Numbered from the stretch's first letter, positions 1 to 7,567 are shown. The stretch is DNA of 25,155 nucleotides from CAMLOF01 sp041913045 (GCA_041913045.1 JAYSGB010000045.1:1-25155), one strand, 5' to 3'. Program-made: numbers and translations. The notes: generated by a model not told the origin, from the sequence alone.

Positions 1-422
1 GCGGCGCAGGCGCGTTGCACGGGCTTTTCGCCGTAGTTGGCGGTGTGGCCGCCGAACGGGCGCTGGTAGATGGTGCCGTCGGGGTTGCGGTCGAAGGGCA
101 TGCCGAAGTGCTCAAGCTCGTACACGACCTTGGGTGCTTCGCGGCACATGAATTCGATAGCGTCCTGGTCGCCGAGCCAGTCGGAGCCCTTGACGGTGTC
201 GTAGAAGTGGAATTCCCAGCTGTCTTCGCTCATGTTGCCCAGGGAAGCGGACACGCCGCCCTGTGCTGCGACGGTGTGCGAGCGGGTGGGGAAGACCTTG
301 GACAGCACGGCCACGTTCAGGCCGGCGCGGGCCAGCTGCAGTGAGGCACGCATGCCGGAGCCGCCAGCTCCGACGATGACCACGTCGAACTTGCGCTTGG
401 GAAGAGATGCGGTGGTGGTCAT
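1..422 (-). CDS. sdhA: Succinate dehydrogenase flavoprotein subunit, N-terminal part (cut by window edge)
   Basis: Only the first 140 codons are present; the rest lies beyond the left edge. SdhA is the FAD-carrying catalytic subunit of complex II and oxidises succinate to fumarate on the cytoplasmic face of the membrane. The N-terminus holds a Rossmann FAD-binding motif (VVIVGAGGSG, residues 14-23) and the RSHTVAAQGG motif (47-56), whose His49 matches the residue that carries covalent FAD in SdhA of other bacteria. The GGHTANYGEKPVQRACAA stretch at the cut edge is also typical. The ATG sits 3 bp after the sdhD stop and has a GGAGG 9 bp upstream, so it is part of the sdhCDA(B) operon. sdhB would be expected just outside the window. 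Confidence 0.97.
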   Translation of the reverse strand, partial: MTTTASLPKRKFDVVIVGAGGSGMRASLQLARAGLNVAVLSKVFPTRSHTVAAQGGVSASLGNMSEDSWEFHFYDTVKGSDWLGDQDAIEFMCREAPKVVYELEHFGMPFDRNPDGTIYQRPFGGHTANYGEKPVQRACA

Positions 423-425
423 GAA

Positions 426-791
426 TCAGAGCCTCCAGAGAACTTGAAATGCCCAACCGGCGCAACCGACCAGCCAGACCAGGGTAAAGACGTGCAGTGC
501 CAGACGCAGCCCGGCGGGCTTGACGTAGTCCATCCAGATGTCGCGGATGCCGATCCATGCGTGCCATGCCAGGGCGATGATCACGGCGAAGGTGAGGAAC
601 TTCATCCACTGGGCGGCGAAGATGCCTGCCCAGGTTTCGTAGCCGATGGGGCCGCTGGAGAAGATCACCTGTGCCAGCAGCACGATGGTGAACAGGGCCA
701 TGAGGGCGGCGGTGACGCGCTGGACCAGCCAGTCGCGTGCGCCATAGTGGGCGCCGGTGACGACGCGCTTGGAGCCGTAGTTGACGGACAT
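426..791 (-). CDS. sdhD: Succinate dehydrogenase membrane anchor subunit D
   Basis: A 121-residue membrane anchor of complex II with three predicted helices (about residues 26-46, 60-82 and 96-119). It binds haem b and ubiquinone together with SdhC. The motif HAWIGIRDIWMDYVKP (77-92) is diagnostic: His77 aligns with the E. coli SdhD haem ligand His71, and Tyr89 with the quinone-site Tyr83. The ATG at 791 is chosen because a GGAG lies 9-10 bp upstream and the protein then has the normal family length; the open frame upstream of it overlaps sdhC. It sits between sdhC (23-bp gap) and sdhA (3-bp gap) in one operon. Confidence 0.95.
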   Translation of the reverse strand: MSVNYGSKRVVTGAHYGARDWLVQRVTAALMALFTIVLLAQVIFSSGPIGYETWAGIFAAQWMKFLTFAVIIALAWHAWIGIRDIWMDYVKPAGLRLALHVFTLVWLVGCAGWAFQVLWRL

Positions 792-814
792 TTTTCTTAC
801 TCCGGGCGGTTGAA

Positions 815-1246
815 TCAGTACAGGCCGAACAGCTTGGCGCCGAGCACGACCGTCAGACCCAGGCTGAGCGCCAGGGTGACGATGGCGGAGGACTTGCCAA
901 ACTCCTTGGTGACGGAGTGGGTGGCGTCCATGTAGAGGTGGCGCACGCCAGCGATGAAGTGGTGCAGGTAACCCCAGATCAGACCCAGGCAGACCAGCTT
1001 GACGAACCAGCCCGGCACGAAGCCGATGCCAGCGCTGAAGGCCGAGGTGAAGGTGTCGTAGGACAGTTCCGAGGAAAGCGATGTGTCGAACATCCAGATG
1101 ATGAACGGCAACAGGATGAACATCAGGCCACCGCTGGCGCGGTGCAGGATGGACACCCACCCAGCCGCAGGGAGGCGGTAGGTGGTGAGGTCCTTGAAAG
1201 CATTGATGTTGCGGAACTCTGGCCGCTTTTTGCTCAGCTCTGTCAT
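815..1246 (-). CDS. sdhC: Succinate dehydrogenase cytochrome b556 subunit C
   Basis: A 143-residue first gene of the sdhCDA(B) operon, a three-helix integral membrane protein. The motif SILHRASGG (32-40) contains Ser32 and Arg36, matching the E. coli quinone-site Ser27 and Arg31. The motif HHFIAGVRHLYMD (95-107) contains the likely haem ligand His96 (His84 in E. coli). The start at 1246 gives the usual length but has no Shine-Dalgarno sequence; the bases before it read CCTCCC, the reverse of what is expected. In the 137 bp between the regulator stop and this start I see only a weak -10 candidate (TAGAAT, 1331-1336 on the minus strand) with no good -35, so the operon promoter is uncertain and read-through from the regulator gene is possible. 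Confidence 0.95.
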   Translation of the reverse strand: MTELSKKRPEFRNINAFKDLTTYRLPAAGWVSILHRASGGLMFILLPFIIWMFDTSLSSELSYDTFTSAFSAGIGFVPGWFVKLVCLGLIWGYLHHFIAGVRHLYMDATHSVTKEFGKSSAIVTLALSLGLTVVLGAKLFGLY

Positions 1247-1383
1247 GGGAGGACTTTCGGTTGGCTTGAGGACGGAGGGTTGGTAACCGGCGCGTAACTG
1301 TGCGGCATGACCCTGACGGTTAACTGTCGAATTCTATTGCAACGCAACATGTGCCTATCTGAGTTCAGTGAATGTTTGACTGC

Positions 1384-2187
1384 TCAACTCAGCTCGTTGC
1401 GGTAGTGGTGGTGGTCGGTGCGGTAGAGGCCGCGGCGCAACTCCATGGGGATGTCGTTGTAGGTGTAAGCGACACGTTCGACGCTTAGCAGGGGAAAGCC
1501 AACAGGAACACCAAGGCGTTCCGCGGCCTGTTCGTCGGCGGCGACGGCTTTGATCTTTTCTTCGGCGCGAACCATGCGCACGCCAAACTGGGTCTCGAAC
1601 AGGGCATACATTGGCCCTTGGTGCTGGGCCAGTGTTTCCAGTGTCAGGCCCTTGAACGGGACGCCGGGAAGCCACAGGTCTTCAAGAATGGTGGGGGCGC
1701 CCTGGAAGGACAGCACCCGGTGGACCTGGATCACCGGCTCGCCGCTGCGCAGACCGAGCAGGTGGGTGATTTCGGTGGGCGCGCGCAGGCGGCGGCATTC
1801 GATGATGCGGCGCTCCCTGGGGCCTTCGTTGGCCAGTGAGCCGACGTCGGGGTGCAGACGCAGGAAGCGGTACTGGATGTGCTGTTCTGCGTGGGTGGCG
1901 ACGAACGTGCCCTTGCCCTGGCGGCGTACAAGCAGATTTTCTGCAGCGAGTTCGTCGATCGCCTTGCGCACCGTGCCCTGGCTTACGCGGTAGCGTGCTG
2001 CCAGTTCCAGTTCGCTGGGAATGAGGTCGCCAGGCTTCCACTCCCCTGCCTGTAGGCTCTGCAGGATGAGCGTCTTGATCTGCTGGTACAGAGGGCTGAA
2101 CGCCGGTGTGGGCGCGCCCGCCTGTCCGGGATTTTCGGGTCCGGTGCCAGGGAGTGCTGCAGTGGGGTTGGTGGGAGACTGGCTCAT
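1384..2187 (-). CDS. GntR-family transcriptional regulator (HutC/UTRA type)
   Basis: A 267-residue regulator with an N-terminal winged helix-turn-helix (about residues 32-98; PGDLIPSELELAARYRVSQG and the following TVRKAIDEL are typical GntR sequence) and a C-terminal UTRA-like ligand-binding domain (about 115-260), which places it in the HutC subfamily. It lies between the sdh operon (same strand, downstream) and mdh (divergent), so TCA-cycle control is the obvious inference; the effector cannot be read from sequence. The ATG at 2187 is preferred over an in-frame TTG at 2202, which overlaps the predicted -10 box. No Shine-Dalgarno sequence precedes either, and the promoter implies a 5' leader of only about 7-8 nt, so the mRNA may be nearly leaderless. 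Confidence 0.9.
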   Translation of the reverse strand: MSQSPTNPTAALPGTGPENPGQAGAPTPAFSPLYQQIKTLILQSLQAGEWKPGDLIPSELELAARYRVSQGTVRKAIDELAAENLLVRRQGKGTFVATHAEQHIQYRFLRLHPDVGSLANEGPRERRIIECRRLRAPTEITHLLGLRSGEPVIQVHRVLSFQGAPTILEDLWLPGVPFKGLTLETLAQHQGPMYALFETQFGVRMVRAEEKIKAVAADEQAAERLGVPVGFPLLSVERVAYTYNDIPMELRRGLYRTDHHHYRNELS

Positions 2188-2201
2188 GATTTTGTATGTC
2201 A

Positions 2202-2229
2202 ATCATATCTTATATAAGACATAAGACAA
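2202..2229 (-). promoter_or_regulatory. Probable sigma70 promoter of the GntR regulator gene
   Basis: Read on the minus strand, TTGTCT (2224-2229, 4 of 6 consensus bases) is followed by a 16-bp spacer and TATGAT (2202-2207, 5 of 6). The -10 box lies 14 bp before the ATG at 2187, so transcription should start only about 7-8 nt before the start codon. The spacer contains the palindrome at 2208-2219. Confidence 0.5.
2208..2219. promoter_or_regulatory. Palindromic operator candidate TCTTATATAAGA
   Basis: This is a perfect 12-bp palindrome, the size of site expected for a dimeric GntR protein. An adjoining direct repeat ATAAGAC-ATAAGAC (2214-2227) gives a third half-site. It fills most of the spacer of the regulator's promoter and ends 11 bp before the mdh -35 box, so a bound regulator should block its own gene and could help or hinder mdh. 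Binding by this regulator is inferred from position. I found no second copy in the gap before sdhC. Confidence 0.55.
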
Positions 2230-2230
2230 A

Positions 2231-2260
2231 TTGACGTTTGAGGGTTTACCAGAGTACACT
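2231..2260 (+). promoter_or_regulatory. Probable sigma70 promoter of the mdh operon
   Basis: TTGACG (2231-2236, 5 of 6) and TACACT (2255-2260, 4 of 6) are 18 bp apart. The implied start near 2267 gives a leader of about 40 nt that contains a T8 tract and the mdh ribosome-binding site GGAG (2297-2300). Confidence 0.45.
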
Positions 2261-2307
2261 TGGCAGGATTTTTTTTCTTTCAACCGTACCCACTCTGGAG
2301 TGTTTTC

Positions 2308-3294
2308 ATGAGCAAGAAGCCCGTTCGCGTGGCCGTCACCGGCGCCGCAGGTCAAATTGGTTACGCCCTGCTGTTCCGCATTGCTTCCGGCGAAATGCTG
2401 GGCAAGGACCAGCCGGTCATTCTGCAGTTGCTCGAAATTCCCGATGAAAAGGCCCAGAAGGCGCTCAAGGGCGTGATGATGGAGCTGGAAGACTGCGCTT
2501 TCCCGCTGCTGGCTGGCATGGAAGCCCACTCTGACGCGATGACCGCATTCAAGGATACCGACTACGCCCTGCTGGTCGGCGCCCGCCCCCGTGGCCCTGG
2601 CATGGAGCGCGCCGACCTGCTGGCCGCCAACGCCCAGATCTTCACCGCCCAGGGCAAGGCTCTGAACGCCGTGGCTTCCCGCAACGTGAAGGTGCTGGTG
2701 GTGGGCAACCCCGCCAACACCAACGCCTACATCGCCATGAAGAGCGCGCCCGACCTGAAGCCGGGCAACTTCACCGCCATGTTGCGTCTGGACCACAACC
2801 GCGCTGCTTCCCAGATCGCCGCCAAGACCGGCAAGGCCGTCAAGGACATCGAGAAGCTGTGCGTGTGGGGCAACCACTCGCCCACCATGTACGCCGACTA
2901 CCGTTTCGCCACCATCAATGGCGAATCCGTCAAGGACATGATCAACGACCAGGTGTGGAACGAGACCGTGTTCCTGCCGACCGTGGGCAAGCGCGGCGCC
3001 GCCATCATCGAGGCGCGAGGCCTGTCTTCCGCCGCTTCCGCAGCCAACGCTGCCATCGACCACATGCGCGATTGGGCCCTGGGCACCAACGGCAAGTGGG
3101 TCACCATGGGCATCCCGTCCCAGGGCTGGTACGGCATTCCCAAGGATGTCATGTTCGGCTTCCCCGTTACCTGCGAAAACGGTGAATACAAGGTCGTCGA
3201 AGGTCTGCCAATCGACGCGTTCAGCCAGGCTTGCATCGACAAGACCCTGAAAGAGCTGACCGACGAACAGGCTGGCGTGGCCCACCTGCTGTAA
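2308..3294 (+). CDS. mdh: NAD-dependent malate dehydrogenase
   Basis: A 328-residue cytoplasmic enzyme that oxidises malate to oxaloacetate. It shows the Rossmann motif TGAAGQIGYAL (11-21), Glu43 at the end of the second strand (a typical NAD rather than NADP feature), substrate-binding arginines in GARPRGPGMERADLL (Arg95, Arg101) and LDHNRA (Arg165), and the catalytic pair Asp162 and His190 (WGNHSPTMYAD). Length and sequence fit the cytosolic-type MDH of proteobacteria. The start at 2308 is fixed by GGAG seven bases upstream and by the usual MSKKPVRVAVTGAAG N-terminus; an in-frame codon at 2260 lies inside the promoter. It is the first gene of the mdh-lyase-secreted protein-acnB run, with 9 bp to the next gene. 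Confidence 0.97.
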   Translation: MSKKPVRVAVTGAAGQIGYALLFRIASGEMLGKDQPVILQLLEIPDEKAQKALKGVMMELEDCAFPLLAGMEAHSDAMTAFKDTDYALLVGARPRGPGMERADLLAANAQIFTAQGKALNAVASRNVKVLVVGNPANTNAYIAMKSAPDLKPGNFTAMLRLDHNRAASQIAAKTGKAVKDIEKLCVWGNHSPTMYADYRFATINGESVKDMINDQVWNETVFLPTVGKRGAAIIEARGLSSAASAANAAIDHMRDWALGTNGKWVTMGIPSQGWYGIPKDVMFGFPVTCENGEYKVVEGLPIDAFSQACIDKTLKELTDEQAGVAHLL

Positions 3295-3303
3295 GCCACT
3301 GGC

Positions 3304-4308
3304 ATGGGCAAACATCCACGTCAGGTGTTGCTGGGCGCACAGGCCGGTGCGGTGACGCTACCGGTGTGTGACCACTACAGCGGCGTGGAGGCGCGCATGC
3401 GCAAGAGCCTGGAGTTACAGGCCGGTTACATCAAGCGGTTCGGTGCCTGCGTCTTCGACGTGACGCTGGACTGTGAGGACGGCGCGCCCGTGGGCGGCGA
3501 GGCCGAACACGCTGCCTTGGTGGCCGAGCTGGCGCGTGGGGTAAAGCTCGACGTGCCAGTGCGCCAGCGTGTGGGCGTGCGGGTTCACCCGGTGGACCAT
3601 CCGGCTTTCGACGCCGATGTTGCACACATCGTGGGCACGGCCGGGTCACATCTGTCGCACCTGATGGTGCCCAAGGTGGAGTCCGTGGACGACGTGGCGC
3701 GTGCCGCGCGAGCGCTGGATGCCGCCGGTGGCGCTGATTTGCCTTTGCACGTGCTGATCGAATCACCCCTGGCGGTGCACCGGGCCTTTGACATTGCCGC
3801 GCACCCGCGCGTGCAGTCGCTGAGCTTTGGCCTGATGGATTTTGTTTCTGCCCATGGCGGGGCCATTCCTTCGGGTGGCATGGGTGTGGCGGGGCAGTTC
3901 AGCCACCCCCTGGTGTTGCGGGCCAAGATGGATATTGCCAGTGCCTGCCATGCGTACGGCAAGGTGCCCTCACACTGCGTGGTCACCGAGTTCAAGGACA
4001 CAGCAGCCCTGCGGCAGGCGGCGCAGCGCGCTGCGCGCGAGCTGGGCTACACCCGCATGTGGAGCATCCACCCCGACCAGATCGAGCCGATCCTGGAGGC
4101 TTTTGCCCCTGAGGCGCGTGAGGTTGAGAAGGCTGCTGCCATCGTGCAGGCGGCTGTGGGCGCCGACTGGGCCCCGATATCCCATGAGGGGCATTTGCAC
4201 GACCGGGCCAGTTACCGCTATTTTTGGCAGGTGCTGGAGCGGGCGCACCAGACAGGCTGCGAGATGCCTGCGGGAGTCCGTTCCTATTTTGAGCCTACGG
4301 CCCATTGA
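3304..4308 (+). CDS. CitE-like CoA-ester lyase / HpcH-HpaI aldolase family protein
   Basis: A 334-residue TIM-barrel protein of the HpcH/HpaI aldolase-citrate lyase beta family. Visible family landmarks are DCEDG (56-60, in place of the usual DLEDG), Arg93 in GVRVHP, PKVES (123-127), the Mg2+-binding Glu153 (LIESPLA) and Asp179 (GLMDF), and IHPDQI (255-260). Family members split citryl-, malyl- or methylmalyl-CoA-type thioesters, or act as thioesterases. There are no citrate lyase alpha or gamma genes next to it, so a true citrate lyase role is unlikely; malyl-CoA or citramalyl-CoA chemistry is more plausible but unproven. It starts 9 bp after mdh with no clear ribosome-binding site, which suggests translational coupling. 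Confidence 0.88.
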   Translation: MGKHPRQVLLGAQAGAVTLPVCDHYSGVEARMRKSLELQAGYIKRFGACVFDVTLDCEDGAPVGGEAEHAALVAELARGVKLDVPVRQRVGVRVHPVDHPAFDADVAHIVGTAGSHLSHLMVPKVESVDDVARAARALDAAGGADLPLHVLIESPLAVHRAFDIAAHPRVQSLSFGLMDFVSAHGGAIPSGGMGVAGQFSHPLVLRAKMDIASACHAYGKVPSHCVVTEFKDTAALRQAAQRAARELGYTRMWSIHPDQIEPILEAFAPEAREVEKAAAIVQAAVGADWAPISHEGHLHDRASYRYFWQVLERAHQTGCEMPAGVRSYFEPTAH

Positions 4309-4318
4309 GGAGACAGAG

Positions 4319-4837
4319 ATGGCTGCAAACCCGTTGCCCCGCTTTTCTTTTGCACCCCTGGCGGGTATGTGCCTGCTGGCAACTGCCTTGTTGTCTGTGG
4401 GTGGCCAAGCGCAGGCGCAGTCGGCTGGCCGCAAAGTGGCACCAGTTCAAGCTGGCGCTCCGGCCGAAGAGCCTTTGTCCCCGGCAGAACTGGCCATTGC
4501 TGCCAATGTGCATGTGGGCTCGCTCCCCTGCGAACTGGGGCAGACCGTGAGTATCCAGCCTGATACCCAGGCGCCAGGCTACTTCCATTTGCAGCTCAAG
4601 GGCCAGCGCTTCCGGGTGCGCCCGGTGGAAACCAGTACTGGTGCCGTGCGGCTGGAAGACAAGCTGCAAGGGGCGGTTTGGATACAGCTGCTGAACAAGT
4701 CCATGTTGATGAACCAAAAGCAGGGCCGCCGCCTGGCCGACGAGTGCATGAGTCCGATGCAGCAGGCCGCTGCCGAGCAGCTCAAGCTCAATCCGGTGCC
4801 GTCTTTGCTTGACGTGGCACAGAGCCCGTCGCGTTGA
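4319..4837 (+). CDS. Small secreted protein of unknown function
   Basis: A 172-residue protein that I do not recognise. It has a classic signal peptide: hydrophobic core at residues 12-27 and a likely signal peptidase I site after the AQA at 31-33, so it should be periplasmic or exported. The mature part has two cysteines (Cys71 in SLPCELG and Cys143 in DECMSP) that could form a disulphide, and a central region rich in short beta-like segments (about 78-128). No lipobox is visible. The start is supported by AGGAG (4308-4312) six bases before the ATG and overlapping the previous stop. It lies between the lyase gene and acnB in the same operon, an odd place for an exported protein. Confidence 0.82.
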   Translation: MAANPLPRFSFAPLAGMCLLATALLSVGGQAQAQSAGRKVAPVQAGAPAEEPLSPAELAIAANVHVGSLPCELGQTVSIQPDTQAPGYFHLQLKGQRFRVRPVETSTGAVRLEDKLQGAVWIQLLNKSMLMNQKQGRRLADECMSPMQQAAAEQLKLNPVPSLLDVAQSPSR

Positions 4838-4855
4838 ATTTCTTTCGTTTTTTCT

Positions 4856-4859
4856 GGAG
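4856..4859 (+). promoter_or_regulatory. Ribosome-binding site that sets the acnB start
   Basis: GGAG lies 3 bp before a first ATG (4863) and 6 bp before a second, adjacent ATG (4866). The spacing favours 4866, which also gives the standard MLxxYRxH N-terminus of AcnB. Confidence 0.7.
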
Positions 4860-4865
4860 CCAATG

Positions 4866-7457
4866 ATGTTGCAAGCCTACCGTGAACATGCTGCCGAGCG
4901 CGCTGCGCTGGGCATTCCCCCGCTGCCGCTGTCTGCACAGCAGGTGGCAGAGCTCATCGAGCTGATCAAGAACCCGCCCGCTGGCGAGGAAGCCTTTCTG
5001 CTGGACCTGCTGACGCACCGCGTGCCCCCGGGCGTGGACGATGCCGCCAAGGTCAAGGCCAGCTTCCTGGCTGCCGTGGCGCATGGTGACATCCAGGTTG
5101 CCCTGATCAGCAAGGCCAAGGCCACCGAATTGCTGGGCACCATGGTGGGCGGCTACAACGTGAAGCCCCTGATCGACCTGCTGGACGATGCAGACGTGGC
5201 CGACGTGGCTGCTGCTGGTCTGAAGAAGACCCTGCTGATGTTCGATGCGTTCCACGACGTGGCCGAGAAGGTCAACGCGGGCAACGCCAAGGCCAAGGAA
5301 GTGATGCAGAGCTGGGCCGACGCCGAGTGGTTCCTGAGCCGCCCGGAAGTGGCCAAGAAGATCACCGTGACCGTGTTCAAGGTGCCTGGCGAGACCAACA
5401 CCGACGACCTGTCGCCCGCACCCGATGCCTGGAGCCGTCCGGACATCCCGATGCACTACCTGGCGATGCTGAAGAACACGCGCCCCGATGCAGCCTTCAA
5501 GCCCGAGGAAGATGGCAAGCGCGGCCCGATGCAGTTCATCGAGGACCTGAAGAAAAAGGGGCACCTGGTGGCCTACGTTGGTGACGTGGTCGGCACGGGT
5601 TCCAGCCGCAAGTCCGCTACCAACAGCGTGATCTGGGCAACCGGCGAAGACATCCCCTTCGTGCCGAACAAGCGCTTCGGTGGCGTGACCCTGGGCGGCA
5701 AGATCGCTCCCATCTTCTTCAACACGCAGGAAGACTCCGGCGCTCTGCCGATTGAAGTGGATGTGAGCAAGCTGGAAATGGGCGACGTGATCGACGTGCT
5801 GCCCTACGACGGCAAGATTCTGAAGAACGGCGAAACCGTGGCCGAATTCGCTCTGAAGAGCGACGTGCTGCTGGACGAAGTGCGCGCTGGTGGCCGTATC
5901 AACCTGATCATCGGCCGCTCGCTGACCGGCAAGGCACGTGAGTTCCTGGGCCTGCCCGCTTCGACGGCTTTCCGTCTGCCGGTGGCTCCCAAGGACACCG
6001 GCAAGGGCTTCACACTGGCCCAGAAGATGGTTGGCCGTGCCTGCGGCCTGCCGCAAGGCAAGGGCATTCGCCCCGGTACCTACTGCGAACCCAAGATGAC
6101 CACCGTGGGCAGCCAGGACACCACCGGCCCCATGACCCGCGACGAACTGAAGGACTTGGCTTGCCTGGGCTTCAGCGCCGATCTGGTGATGCAGTCTTTC
6201 TGCCATACCGCTGCCTACCCCAAGCCCGTGGACGTGAAAACCCACCGCGAGCTGCCTGCTTTCATCAGCAACCGCGGCGGTGTCTCGCTGCGCCCGGGTG
6301 ACGGCGTGATCCACAGCTGGCTGAACCGCCTGCTGCTGCCCGACACCGTGGGTACTGGCGGTGACTCGCACACCCGTTTCCCCATCGGTATTTCCTTCCC
6401 CGCTGGCTCTGGCCTGGTGGCCTTCGGCGCCGCCACGGGCGTGATGCCGCTGGACATGCCTGAGTCGGTGCTGGTGCGCTTCAAGGGTCAGATGCAGCCT
6501 GGCGTCACCCTGCGTGACCTGGTGCATGCCATTCCCCTGTACGCCATCAAGGCTGGCTTGCTGACCGTGGCCAAGGCGGGCAAGAAGAACATCTTCTCGG
6601 GCCGCATCCTGGAAATCGAAGGTCTGCCTGACCTGAAGGTGGAGCAGGCGTTCGAGCTGTCCGATGCGTCGGCCGAGCGTTCCGCTTCGGGTTGCACCAT
6701 CAAGCTCAATCCCGAGCCGATCAAGGAATACCTCACCAGCAACATCGTGCTGATGAAGAACATGATCGCCGATGGTTACCAGGACAAGCGCACGCTGGAG
6801 CGCCGCATCAAGGCCGTAGAAGCCTGGCTGGCCAAGCCGGACCTGCTGGAAGCTGACAAGGACGCTGAATACGCGGCCGTGATCGAGATCGATCTGAACG
6901 AGATCAAGGAACCCATCGTCTGCTGCCCGAACGATCCGGACGACGCCAAGTTCTTGTCTGAAGTGGCTGGCACCAAGATCGATGAAGCCTTCATCGGTTC
7001 TTGCATGACCAACATCGGCCACTTCCGCGCAGCATCCAAGGTGCTGGGCGGCGCGCGTGACATCCCGGTCAAGCTGTGGGTGGCACCGCCGACCAAGATG
7101 GACGAGAGCGAGCTGATCAAGGAAGGCCACTACGCCAACTTCGGCGCAGCCGGTGCCCGCACCGAGATGCCGGGCTGTTCTTTGTGCATGGGCAACCAGG
7201 CGCAGGTGCGTGAGGGTGCGACCGTGGTTTCCACCTCGACCCGCAACTTCCCGAACCGCCTGGGCAAGAACACCAACGTGTTCCTGACCAGCGCGGAACT
7301 GGCCGCCGTGTGCTCCAAGCTGGGCCGCATTCCGACCGTGGCCGAGTACCAGGAAGCCGTGGGCATCATCAACAAGGACGCCGCCAACGTCTACAAGTAC
7401 ATGAACTTCGACCAGATCGAAGAGTACGCTGAGACTGCCAAGGGCGTGACGGTTTGA
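4866..7457 (+). CDS. acnB: Bifunctional aconitate hydratase 2 / 2-methylisocitrate dehydratase
   Basis: An 863-residue aconitase of the AcnB type (about 865 in E. coli), interconverting citrate and isocitrate through a [4Fe-4S] cluster. The AcnB domain order is visible: N-terminal HEAT-like helical domain (about 1-160), the swivel domain placed before the catalytic core (about 165-380, with FKVPGETNTDDLSPA), then the core domains. The cluster ligands are Cys713 in GSCMTNIGHFR and Cys771 and Cys774 in PGCSLCMGNQ. It is the last gene of the mdh operon and is followed by a strong terminator, 29 bp after the secreted-protein gene. The family also dehydrates 2-methylisocitrate in propionate breakdown, but no prp genes are in the window. 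Confidence 0.97.
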   Translation: MLQAYREHAAERAALGIPPLPLSAQQVAELIELIKNPPAGEEAFLLDLLTHRVPPGVDDAAKVKASFLAAVAHGDIQVALISKAKATELLGTMVGGYNVKPLIDLLDDADVADVAAAGLKKTLLMFDAFHDVAEKVNAGNAKAKEVMQSWADAEWFLSRPEVAKKITVTVFKVPGETNTDDLSPAPDAWSRPDIPMHYLAMLKNTRPDAAFKPEEDGKRGPMQFIEDLKKKGHLVAYVGDVVGTGSSRKSATNSVIWATGEDIPFVPNKRFGGVTLGGKIAPIFFNTQEDSGALPIEVDVSKLEMGDVIDVLPYDGKILKNGETVAEFALKSDVLLDEVRAGGRINLIIGRSLTGKAREFLGLPASTAFRLPVAPKDTGKGFTLAQKMVGRACGLPQGKGIRPGTYCEPKMTTVGSQDTTGPMTRDELKDLACLGFSADLVMQSFCHTAAYPKPVDVKTHRELPAFISNRGGVSLRPGDGVIHSWLNRLLLPDTVGTGGDSHTRFPIGISFPAGSGLVAFGAATGVMPLDMPESVLVRFKGQMQPGVTLRDLVHAIPLYAIKAGLLTVAKAGKKNIFSGRILEIEGLPDLKVEQAFELSDASAERSASGCTIKLNPEPIKEYLTSNIVLMKNMIADGYQDKRTLERRIKAVEAWLAKPDLLEADKDAEYAAVIEIDLNEIKEPIVCCPNDPDDAKFLSEVAGTKIDEAFIGSCMTNIGHFRAASKVLGGARDIPVKLWVAPPTKMDESELIKEGHYANFGAAGARTEMPGCSLCMGNQAQVREGATVVSTSTRNFPNRLGKNTNVFLTSAELAAVCSKLGRIPTVAEYQEAVGIINKDAANVYKYMNFDQIEEYAETAKGVTV

Positions 7458-7478
7458 TGCCGACGTTGACCTGAAACA

Positions 7479-7505
7479 AAAAGCGGCCCTTCGGGGCCGT
7501 TTTTT
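7479..7505 (+). terminator. Intrinsic terminator of the mdh-acnB operon
   Basis: CGGCCC (7484-7489), TTCG loop and GGGCCG (7494-7499) are followed by six T (7500-7505) and preceded by an A-run that can extend the stem. It lies 26 bp after the acnB stop. Confidence 0.92.
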
Positions 7506-7567
7506 GTTGACCATGCAAGGCTTGAAAGGCGGGGCTTCAATCGTCTGCTCCTCTTTTTGGATGACCG

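Noticed and set aside
2268..2280. T-rich tract in the mdh leader as a terminator
   Set aside because: There is no stable stem before it, and it falls in the 5' leader of mdh.
2260..2307. Upstream in-frame extension of mdh
   Set aside because: It lies directly after the predicted -10 box, would encode a run of Phe from the T-tract, and lacks a ribosome-binding site, while 2308 has one.
2203..3315. Minus-strand open frame opposite mdh
   Set aside because: It is an antisense shadow of mdh, without a start signal.
4788..7514. Very long open frame on the minus strand opposite acnB
   Set aside because: It mirrors the codon structure of acnB in a high-GC genome, has low-complexity His/Gly/Val-rich sequence, and no ribosome-binding site or known domain. 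acnB itself is certain.
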